This document shows, piece by piece, positions 1 to 5,918 of a DNA stretch of 5,918 bases. Positions within the stretch are counted from its first letter, which is position 1. Each line of letters begins with the position of its first letter. Made by a program: the position numbers and the translations under genes. Source of the DNA: an uncultured Prevotellaceae bacterium (lineage in GTDB: Bacteria > Bacteroidota > Bacteroidia > Bacteroidales > Bacteroidaceae); assembly GCA_937892315.1 (NCBI GenBank), contig CALAVF010000059.1, forward strand, positions 1 to 5,918, read 5' to 3'. The notes under the pieces are model-generated. The model ran no database searches and was not told the origin of the DNA. It worked only from the letters and a program-made list of their open reading frames with translations.

Positions 1-1834
1 GCTATCCTCTTGCGAGGACTTCCTGACCATCACCCCCACCTCATCCATCGTGGAGGAAGAATTCTGGCAGGACAAGAGCGACCTGAACAACGCTGTCATG
101 GCTTGTTACAAGAGAATGGTCTCCGACGAAATTCTCAACAATTACATCAATTGGGGTGAGATGCGTTCTGACAACGTGGAGCGTTCGAGCAGCGTGGCAG
201 CCACCAGTGCTGTGGCCAACATCACCAATGCCAACCTCCTGCCTACCTACTGGCAATTCAGTTGGACCAGCATGTACAATGCCATCAACTACTGCAACAA
301 AGTGCTGGCACACGGTCCCGAAGTGATTGAGTCAGACGAAAGTTTTTCTGCTAACGACTGGCGTCCCATCAAGGCTGAAATCATCACTTTGCGTGCCCTC
401 GCTCACTTCTACCTTGTACGTACATTCGGCGAAGTGCCCTACATTACAGAGGACTACAACAACGACTCTCAGGAACTTCGTGCAGTACAATCTACACAAC
501 TGGCAGTGCTCGACAGCATCGTCAACGACCTTGAATCAATCAAGAACGATGCCATGGTAGAGTATGGCAACACCGTGGAGAACAAGGGGCGCATCACCAA
601 GAAAGCGGTGTACGCACTCTTGGCAGACGTGTACCTGTGGCGTGCATCTTACAAGGCTGGTGGTAACCAGCCTTTCACCAAGGTGACACTTGCCAGCAGT
701 TACGACGGTCCACAGACCGAAGCCGAACTGAGTTCCCGTCACGAAGACTATGGCACTTCAGCCGAGTCTGACTATCAGAAATGCATCGACTATTGCGACC
801 TCATCATTGATATGGCTAAGCAAGAAAAGATTGATTATCTGAACAAGTACGGTTTGAACATCGGTGGCACGGAAATCGAGATTGACCTGGAAGACCTGCT
901 CGAAACGAACGACCAGTCGGGTAACAACTACTCCACCTCGGGTGGCGAAGCCTATGCTTCACTCTTCGGCAGAGGAAACTCTGACGAGTCCATCTTCGAG
1001 TTGCAGGTGGATGGTATCACCTACGGAAACAACATGATTACCAGCCAGTTCTGGAACATCAAGGACTCCAAGTCAGGCTCGCTGACAGGCTCTACCGCTC
1101 TCTTTGAGGGTATCGAGAACAATCCGAACACGCCAACGCCGGCATCCGTCTTCACCAAGACCGACTATCGCCGCTGGGAGAGCCTCAAGTTCGACAAGGT
1201 GGGTCAGACGGCCTTCGACATCGGCAAGTACATCAATCGCAGTGTGACACAGCGTGTGGGAACAACATCCATCTATATGACAGACAACTCGTCAACTAGC
1301 CTTCAGGTTGTGTCAGCAATGCGAACCACCAGCAACCTCGATGCCAACTGGATTGTTTACCGAATGTCGGAAATCTATCTGTTCAAGGCAGAGGCGATGA
1401 CACAACTGTATGACGATGAAGAACATCTGGAGGACGCTTACCAGTATGTGCGCGAAGTGTTCAAGCGTAGCAATCCCTACGCTTATCAGGCAAATAACTC
1501 CACCGCCAGCACAGACTCTCTCAAGTTTGACAACTTCAACACTGCTGAGAACATGGAACGTCTGGTGATGACCGAACGTCAGCGTGAATTTATCGGTGAA
1601 GGCAAGCGTTGGTACGACCTCGTGCGTTTCGCCCTCCGCCGTGGTAGCACATCAGACATGCTTTCCATCCTGTCTCGTAAATACACCAACAGTAAGTCTG
1701 TACAGGCAAAACTGGCAGACATGCAGGCACTCTTCTCTCCCGTTTACAACAACGAGATCAAGAACAACAGCTGGCTCTACCAGAATGGTGTATGGTCAGT
1801 CAATGAGACTTCTTCAAGAACTGATGAAATGTAA
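1..1834 (+). CDS. SusD/RagB-family outer-membrane nutrient-binding lipoprotein, 5'-truncated
   Basis: This gene encodes a SusD-like surface lipoprotein, which in this family caps a SusC TonB-dependent transporter and captures glycan or other ligand outside the outer membrane. The frame is open from base 2, and the first visible residues are LSSCEDF, a lipobox with its lipidated Cys at 11-13. The mature protein is 607 residues, large but within the family range. Counting from that Cys, the N-terminal SusD helical region carries the typical motif RALAHFYLVRTFGEVP (about 128-143). A TPR-like helix, ITKKAVYALLADVYLWRA, follows at about 195-212. The C-terminal RagB/SusD domain has WIVYRMSEIYLFKAEAM (about 447-463) and the hallmark ER..EF.GEG.RWYDLVR (about 520-540). 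A GTG at 50 in this frame is not the real start, because it lies downstream of the lipobox. The true start and most of the signal peptide lie before the window. The next gene begins 12 bases after the stop. The ligand cannot be read from sequence. Confidence 0.95.
   Translation, partial: LSSCEDFLTITPTSSIVEEEFWQDKSDLNNAVMACYKRMVSDEILNNYINWGEMRSDNVERSSSVAATSAVANITNANLLPTYWQFSWTSMYNAINYCNKVLAHGPEVIESDESFSANDWRPIKAEIITLRALAHFYLVRTFGEVPYITEDYNNDSQELRAVQSTQLAVLDSIVNDLESIKNDAMVEYGNTVENKGRITKKAVYALLADVYLWRASYKAGGNQPFTKVTLASSYDGPQTEAELSSRHEDYGTSAESDYQKCIDYCDLIIDMAKQEKIDYLNKYGLNIGGTEIEIDLEDLLETNDQSGNNYSTSGGEAYASLFGRGNSDESIFELQVDGITYGNNMITSQFWNIKDSKSGSLTGSTALFEGIENNPNTPTPASVFTKTDYRRWESLKFDKVGQTAFDIGKYINRSVTQRVGTTSIYMTDNSSTSLQVVSAMRTTSNLDANWIVYRMSEIYLFKAEAMTQLYDDEEHLEDAYQYVREVFKRSNPYAYQANNSTASTDSLKFDNFNTAENMERLVMTERQREFIGEGKRWYDLVRFALRRGSTSDMLSILSRKYTNSKSVQAKLADMQALFSPVYNNEIKNNSWLYQNGVWSVNETSSRTDEM
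2..22 (+). other. Lipobox and surface-export residues of the SusD-like protein
   Basis: The first codons read L-S-S-C-E-D-F. L-S-S-C fits the signal peptidase II lipobox, with Cys at 11-13 as mature residue +1. The acidic pair E-D directly after the Cys fits the acidic lipoprotein export signal that sends Bacteroidota lipoproteins to the cell surface. Only the end of the signal peptide is inside the window. Confidence 0.8.
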
Positions 1835-1846
1835 TTCCCAAAGACA

Positions 1847-1930
1847 ATGAAACTCTTTAATAACATCAAGAATTATTGTGGCGCAGCACTGCTCATCGGT
1901 GCAGCCGCCACAGTAACGCTGAACTCTTGT
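1847..1930 (+). other. Lipoprotein signal peptide of the first FAS1 protein
   Basis: This stretch encodes a short basic N-region (K2, K8), a hydrophobic core rich in Ala and Leu, and the lipobox L-N-S-C ending at Cys28 (1928-1930). The residues after Cys are S-E-K-I-D-E, an acidic-leaning sequence compatible with outer-surface export in Bacteroidota. Confidence 0.85.
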
Positions 1931-3931
1931 TCGGAAAAAATCGACGAGTCAGACCTCTACACCTTTACTGGTGAGATGATGATTGACCACTTCGAGAATA
2001 ACCCCGAAACTTTCAGCAGTTACCTCACCATACTTGGCAAGGTACACCCCAGCAAGCGTTCTTCTTCCACAATGAAAGAACTGCTCGCTGCCCGTGGACA
2101 CTACACTTGCTTTGCCCCCACCAACGAGGCGATTCAGTTCTACCTCGACTCCCTCTACTCCATCGGTCAGTTAACAAGCAACCAACTCGACCAGATTAGC
2201 GACTCAGTGGCAGAAGCCATCGTTTTCAACTCCATTGTACAGAATGGTGAAAACGAAGCATACGCTACTACCGACTTTGAAGAAGGTGCTCTGGGTACGA
2301 CCAACATGAATGACCGCTACATCGACATCTCATATGGCGTGGACTCCCTCAACAACACCATTATCTATGTGAACGTACACTCACAAATCATCGACGGTGA
2401 CATTGAGGTGGAGAACGGTTTCATCCACACGATTGACAAGGTGCTATCTCCTTCCAATGTGTCAGTTGCCGACCTTGTCATCAATGCCGAAAACACCAAG
2501 TTCTTCGGTAGCCTGCTCCAGTTGACAGGCTGGGATGTGAAACTCCAAGCCTACAAGGACGAAGTGTGGGAAGAAAAGTATGACGACATCCGTGGAGCCT
2601 CTTATACCCACGGAAGTTGGAACGGAATGTACCCTAACCACCGCTACCTCGGCTATACCGTCTTTGTGGAGACTGACTCTGTCTTCGCTCAGCATGGTAT
2701 CACCGATGTGGAAAGCCTGAAGAACTGGCTGAGAGAAAATGCCTACTACAACGACGACACCAGCGGTCACACCGAGCCCAGTTATGGCGACGACTATGAT
2801 AGCGAGGATAACGCTGTAAACCAGTTTGTAAGTTACCACCTGTTACCAGAACGACTCACGTTCGACAAGTTGGTGACATTTGCCAATGAGTACGGTTGCT
2901 CTGCCGGCATGATGAGTTCACGTACAGCCACCCAGTTCTACGTGAACGTCTGGGAATACTGGGAGACGATGGGCAAGCAACGCCGCTCTGTCAAGGTGAC
3001 AGGTATCCGTGGCGAAAAGCGAATCAACCGTGTGTCAGTTTACAACCTGACAACCTATCGTGAACGTACTTCCGAGATTACCATCCCAGGCATCAAGATT
3101 AACGCTAACAACGGTTCCTACAACAATCAGGCACTGAATGGCTACTATTACCCCATCGACGACATTCTCGTATGGAATCAAGATGTCCCCACCAAGGTGC
3201 TTAACGAGCGTATGCGTTACGACGTGACCTCCCTTTTCCCAGAACTGCTGACCAATGGTATTCGCCAGAACCGTAACCGTGACGAATGTGGCGACGGCTA
3301 CTGGTACTTCACCACCGATTACATCGACAATGTGGTGGCGATGTCTAACGAAACAGAGTTCATCTACCTGCCCAACCAGGGTTACTCTGGTGCGAGCGGT
3401 TCATGGATGAACTACCAGATTGACGAGTTCAACATCCAGGGAATCTTCGACTTCACTATGAAGTTGCCTCCAGTGCCTTACACTGGTACTTACGAACTTC
3501 GTTACGGCATTAATGCCAACAACAACCGAGGCATGGCACAGGTGTATGTCGGTACCAACAAGGACAACCTGCCCGCCATCGGAATCCCACTCGACCTCCG
3601 CTCCAGTTCCGGTACGAACCCAACGGCAACAGGATGGGTGAGCGACACTAGCCTGGGCGATGATGATGCCATCAACGAGAACGACAAAGCCATGCGTAAC
3701 CTGGGCTTTATGAAAGGTCCTAAATACGTACAGTTGGCAAGTTCGACAAACCGTGATGAACAGAACGCCCTCCGCAAGATTATCTACACAGGTCAGTTCG
3801 AGGCTGGAAAGACCTACTACATCCGCTTCAAGTCAGTACTTGCTGGTACCAACTACGAGTTCTTCTACGACTATCTGGAACTTGTACCTAAGTCTATCTA
3901 TGCTGGCGACGAAGCCGAAGACAAGTGGTAA
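1847..3931 (+). CDS. Tandem fasciclin (FAS1)-domain surface lipoprotein, 694 aa
   Basis: This is a predicted surface lipoprotein with two FAS1 domains; FAS1 folds mediate adhesion or ligand binding, but the role in Bacteroidota uptake loci is not established. A signal peptide (residues 1-27, hydrophobic core CGAALLIGAAATVTL) ends in the lipobox LNSC with Cys28, followed by S-E-K. FAS1 domain 1 (about 38-203) has an H1-type motif YTCFAPTNEAI (86-96) and an H2-type motif ENGFIHTIDKVLSP (189-202). FAS1 domain 2 (about 206-445) has YTVFVETDSVF (270-280), the YH motif FVSYHLLPERLT (327-338) and NGYYYPIDDILV (431-442). It is interrupted by an acidic loop at about 303-322. The remaining C-terminal part (about 450-694) is beta-rich, with TGTYELRYGINAN (546-558) and YYIRFKSVLAG (657-667) then YDYLELVPKSIY (674-685), resembling a jelly-roll binding domain. 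The start is supported by the signal peptide directly after ATG. It lies 12 bases after the SusD-like gene and 20 before the next FAS1 gene. No catalytic motif is visible. Confidence 0.88.
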   Translation: MKLFNNIKNYCGAALLIGAAATVTLNSCSEKIDESDLYTFTGEMMIDHFENNPETFSSYLTILGKVHPSKRSSSTMKELLAARGHYTCFAPTNEAIQFYLDSLYSIGQLTSNQLDQISDSVAEAIVFNSIVQNGENEAYATTDFEEGALGTTNMNDRYIDISYGVDSLNNTIIYVNVHSQIIDGDIEVENGFIHTIDKVLSPSNVSVADLVINAENTKFFGSLLQLTGWDVKLQAYKDEVWEEKYDDIRGASYTHGSWNGMYPNHRYLGYTVFVETDSVFAQHGITDVESLKNWLRENAYYNDDTSGHTEPSYGDDYDSEDNAVNQFVSYHLLPERLTFDKLVTFANEYGCSAGMMSSRTATQFYVNVWEYWETMGKQRRSVKVTGIRGEKRINRVSVYNLTTYRERTSEITIPGIKINANNGSYNNQALNGYYYPIDDILVWNQDVPTKVLNERMRYDVTSLFPELLTNGIRQNRNRDECGDGYWYFTTDYIDNVVAMSNETEFIYLPNQGYSGASGSWMNYQIDEFNIQGIFDFTMKLPPVPYTGTYELRYGINANNNRGMAQVYVGTNKDNLPAIGIPLDLRSSSGTNPTATGWVSDTSLGDDDAINENDKAMRNLGFMKGPKYVQLASSTNRDEQNALRKIIYTGQFEAGKTYYIRFKSVLAGTNYEFFYDYLELVPKSIYAGDEAEDKW

Positions 3932-3951
3932 ACTATTAAAACAGAACAAAA
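3932..3951 (+). promoter_or_regulatory. A-rich translation-initiation region between the two FAS1 genes
   Basis: The 20-base gap before the third gene is almost entirely A with scattered T, C and G, and it has no Shine-Dalgarno-like purine block of the GGAGG type. A-rich, unstructured leaders of this kind are usual at Bacteroidota starts. There is no TAnnTTTG promoter element and no room for one with its upstream box, which supports read-through transcription from the preceding gene. Confidence 0.5.
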
Positions 3952-4029
3952 ATGAACAAAAATAAAATCTATAAATGGTTAACAGGGTCTGTGATGACAG
4001 CGGCACTTGCCGCTGGCATCAGTGCCTGC
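3952..4029 (+). other. Lipoprotein signal peptide of the second FAS1 protein
   Basis: The stretch encodes a Lys-rich N-region (K3, K5, K8), a hydrophobic core of Ala, Leu and Met, and the lipobox I-S-A-C ending at Cys26 (4027-4029). Ser-Asp-Asp follows the Cys, the clearest surface-export-type signal of the three lipoproteins in the window. Confidence 0.87.
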
Positions 4030-5823
4030 TCCGATGACCATTTCGACATCTCGTCTGATGCCGCTGGCAAGCAGACCATCTGGCAGAACATCCAGTCGAA
4101 CAGCCAACTCAGCGAGTATGCCGACATCCTGCAGAGCGTTTACTACTCACAGACCGAAGAGAAGACCACCCCTGAAACTTACGCCAATCTTTTCGATGGC
4201 GACCAGACTTTTACGGTGTGGGCTCCAGTCAACGGCTCGTTCCGCTACAGTTACTACAAGGATTTGCTCAATACAGGAAATCGTGACAGTATCTACAAAG
4301 TAGAAAAAGAGTTGATTCGCAACAACATGACTCGCTACAGCCATGTCATCAATGGTTCCGACTCTATCAAACTCGACCTCTTCAACAGCAAGTCGGCATG
4401 GCTCAACAACAGGAAACAGACCATCAAAGGTGTGGCTGTGACTCAGCCAAACGTTGGTGCCTCTAACGGTGTGCTCCACGTGACGGCAGGACCTGTAGAA
4501 TACCAGCCCAACCTCTACGAGTACCTTGCTTCTCGCCACGATCTCGACTCCATCAACGCTTTCATCAAGAGTTTTCAGACCATCGAGTTCAACGAGAATG
4601 CATCAACTCAAGGTCCTACCATCGACGGACAAATCACATGGGTTGACTCCATCACTTATGTGGCCAACGACTACACGAACTACTACATGAACGCCTACCT
4701 CGACCGTGAGGATTCCAACTATGTGATGATTATCCCCACTAACGACACTTGGCGTAACACCTTGGAGAAGACAAAGAAGTATTTCCACTTCAAGCCTTCC
4801 TATAAGCAGGACATCAATACACAGACAGAGACTGGTGCCGACACCACCATTACAGGTGTAGAAACCACTTTCACTTCTGAAGAAATCGACTCTTTGGTGA
4901 ACCTCTACTCGAAGAACGCCATCTGCGAGAACCTCACGTTCAACGCCAACTGGCAATACGAGCAGATTCCTATCACCAGTATTGCCGACATCCGTGCCGC
5001 CGATGCTCGCTTCGACTCGCTCCAGTCCACTGCGCTCACAAAGTTCAAGAAGACAGGCACTCTCAACCAGACCAACAAAAATCGTACGGTTGAGGTGGAC
5101 AACTTCGCCACCATGTTTGGTAATGCAGACCCTGTGGAGGTCAGCAACGGATACGCCTATATCGTGAACGATTTTGCCTTCCCATCTACAGTTTACGCTG
5201 CCAACAGAGATTTGGATGGATTTACCGCTTTCGAGTCGGCAGACAACCAGTGCGAAGCATCTGTAAGAACCTGGACGTGGGACAGCCACGCAGTCTTGAC
5301 AGACTCTTTGGGCAACACGATTGCCTCACGCGACAGCACCTACAATTACACTTACTTCGTAATGGGTAACCGCACCTCTACCTCTCATCCTGGTGCTTTC
5401 TTCCGTATCCCTAACACACTCTCATGCAAGTACGACATCTACGTGGTCATCGGTTACAATACTGACTACAACATGCAGAACAAGTTCCGTGCTTACATCT
5501 CCTACGACACAGAGGACAAGCGTGTCTCCAACGATGCTTTGAAGAATCCCAACGAGGATGCCGTTGATGCCAAAGGAGAATCACTCTTCGAAGGCAACTA
5601 TTTTGTCAACAAGCCTGCCACTACCAATGCCGATTTGACGGTCAACTACACCGACACCATCTGCATTGCCAAGGACTTCGAGTTCCCTGTTTCTTACTAC
5701 GGACTCTCAGACAAGGCTTATCCAGTCATTCAGATTAAGAGTAACTTCACCTCTTCAGAGCGTAGTTACTACTCTCGTGAAATCTGGGTCAACGCCATCA
5801 TCTTGAAAGCAAAAGAATGGTAA
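3952..5823 (+). CDS. Second tandem fasciclin (FAS1)-like surface lipoprotein, 623 aa
   Basis: This is a predicted surface lipoprotein with the same layout as its upstream neighbour but strongly diverged sequence. The signal peptide (1-25, core GSVMTAALAAGI) ends in the lipobox ISAC with Cys26, followed by S-D-D, an export-signal-like acidic run. FAS1 domain 1 (about 42-185) shows FTVWAPVNGSF (87-97), a YH-type element MTRYSHVIN (126-134) and SNGVLHVTAGPV (171-182). A second, more degenerate FAS1-like domain (about 187-412) has YVMIIPTNDTW (257-267) and VSNGYAYIVNDFAFP (397-411), separated by a Thr-rich loop at about 287-314. The C-terminal region (about 415-623) is beta-rich, with KYDIYVVIGYN (493-503) and YPVIQIKSNF (590-599), and aligns by eye with the C-terminal domain of the neighbour. 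Both proteins end in a Lys-containing tripeptide closing on Trp. The function is probably ligand or glycan binding for the SusC/SusD system; that is inferred from context only, and no enzyme motif is seen. Confidence 0.85.
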   Translation: MNKNKIYKWLTGSVMTAALAAGISACSDDHFDISSDAAGKQTIWQNIQSNSQLSEYADILQSVYYSQTEEKTTPETYANLFDGDQTFTVWAPVNGSFRYSYYKDLLNTGNRDSIYKVEKELIRNNMTRYSHVINGSDSIKLDLFNSKSAWLNNRKQTIKGVAVTQPNVGASNGVLHVTAGPVEYQPNLYEYLASRHDLDSINAFIKSFQTIEFNENASTQGPTIDGQITWVDSITYVANDYTNYYMNAYLDREDSNYVMIIPTNDTWRNTLEKTKKYFHFKPSYKQDINTQTETGADTTITGVETTFTSEEIDSLVNLYSKNAICENLTFNANWQYEQIPITSIADIRAADARFDSLQSTALTKFKKTGTLNQTNKNRTVEVDNFATMFGNADPVEVSNGYAYIVNDFAFPSTVYAANRDLDGFTAFESADNQCEASVRTWTWDSHAVLTDSLGNTIASRDSTYNYTYFVMGNRTSTSHPGAFFRIPNTLSCKYDIYVVIGYNTDYNMQNKFRAYISYDTEDKRVSNDALKNPNEDAVDAKGESLFEGNYFVNKPATTNADLTVNYTDTICIAKDFEFPVSYYGLSDKAYPVIQIKSNFTSSERSYYSREIWVNAIILKAKEW

Positions 5824-5844
5824 AAACTCCAAAATAACAAGAAC
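5824..5844 (+). promoter_or_regulatory. A-rich translation-initiation region before the fourth gene
   Basis: The 21-base gap between the stop of the second FAS1 gene and the next ATG is A-rich, with no Shine-Dalgarno sequence, inverted repeat or Bacteroidota promoter element. It resembles the gap before the second FAS1 gene, so the fourth gene most likely belongs to the same transcript. Confidence 0.45.
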
Positions 5845-5891
5845 ATGAAAAATCATAATATTCACACAGGCTTCTTCCGCCTCGGTATAGG
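5845..5891 (+). CDS. Start of a fourth operon gene, probably exported, 3'-truncated by adapter
   Basis: An ATG 21 bases after the preceding stop opens a frame whose genuine part reads MKNHNIHTGFFRLGI. The polar, basic start (K2, H4, H7, R12) turning hydrophobic would suit the N-region of a signal peptide, but the hydrophobic core is lost. The frame appears to end at TAG (5911-5913) after 22 codons, but that stop and the last seven residues are encoded by sequencing adapter, so the apparent small protein is false. From position in a SusD-FAS1-FAS1 operon, a second SusC-like TonB-dependent receptor or another surface lipoprotein is plausible; too little remains to identify it. Confidence 0.6.
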
Positions 5892-5918
5892 AGATCGGAA
5901 GAGCGTCGTGTAGGGAAA
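5892..5918 (+). other. Illumina TruSeq adapter read-through (contamination)
   Basis: The last 27 bases begin AGATCGGAAGAGC, the common stem of Illumina TruSeq adapters, and continue with GTCGTGTAGGGAAA, which matches the universal-adapter arm without a mismatch as far as the window goes. This is library-construction sequence that was not trimmed before assembly. It should be masked, and nothing in it should be interpreted as biology. Confidence 0.97.

Noticed and set aside
1835..1846. Possible promoter or regulatory site between the SusD-like gene and the first FAS1 gene
   Set aside because: The gap is only 12 bases and has no TAnnTTTG/TTTG pair, hairpin or strong ribosome binding site. Continuous transcription is the simpler reading.
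2462..2839. Antisense open frame of 125 codons in the first FAS1 gene, with a Val/Ile-rich start that mimics a membrane segment
   Set aside because: It is the reverse complement of GAC/AAC-rich coding sequence, which reads as Val codons. No initiation region or conserved motif supports it, and it lies wholly inside a convincing gene.
4603..5289. Long antisense open frame of 228 codons within the second FAS1 gene
   Set aside because: The + strand frame has a signal peptide, lipobox and FAS1 motifs running through. The antisense product is Val- and Cys-rich with no domain, which is what results from reading C-ending Asp/Asn/Thr codons backwards.
1..5891. Possible CRISPR array, insertion sequence, tRNA, riboswitch or defence system
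   Set aside because: The window is almost entirely filled by three continuous genes. I saw no spaced direct repeats, terminal inverted repeats, transposase motifs or RNA-gene folds, and no nuclease, ATPase or toxin motifs.
5845..5913. Complete 22-residue small protein at the end of the window
   Set aside because: Its last seven codons and its stop lie in Illumina adapter sequence, so the ORF end is artificial.

Overview
The window looks like a fragment of a Bacteroidota (Bacteroidales, plausibly Prevotella-type) chromosome, probably a metagenomic contig. Three features point there: a SusD/RagB-family surface lipoprotein, lipoprotein signal peptides followed by acidic residues (the Bacteroidota surface-export pattern), and A-rich translation starts without Shine-Dalgarno sequences. 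The genus is an inference; no RNA gene or housekeeping marker is present to confirm it.

Layout, all on the + strand and tightly packed. (1) 1-1834: a SusD-like outer-membrane lipoprotein, cut by the window start just before its lipobox. (2) 1847-3931: a 694-residue lipoprotein with two fasciclin (FAS1) domains and a C-terminal beta-rich domain. (3) 3952-5823: a 623-residue lipoprotein with the same architecture but very different sequence. (4) 5845-5891: the first codons of a fourth gene. (5) 5892-5918: not biological; this is Illumina adapter sequence left on the contig end. The gaps between genes are 12, 20 and 21 bases, with no terminator or recognisable promoter, so genes 1-4 read as one operon.

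Working together: a SusD-like protein normally forms the lid of a SusC TonB-dependent outer-membrane transporter and delivers a glycan or other nutrient to it. The SusC partner is expected just upstream, outside the window. The two FAS1 lipoproteins would be accessory cell-surface proteins of the same uptake locus, probably binding glycan or host/plant/protein ligands. FAS1 proteins beside SusC/SusD pairs are a recurrent but functionally poorly characterised arrangement in gut Bacteroidales. No glycoside hydrolase, sulfatase, peptidase or regulator is visible, so the substrate cannot be named. I see no mobile element, CRISPR array, RNA gene or other known defence system in the window.
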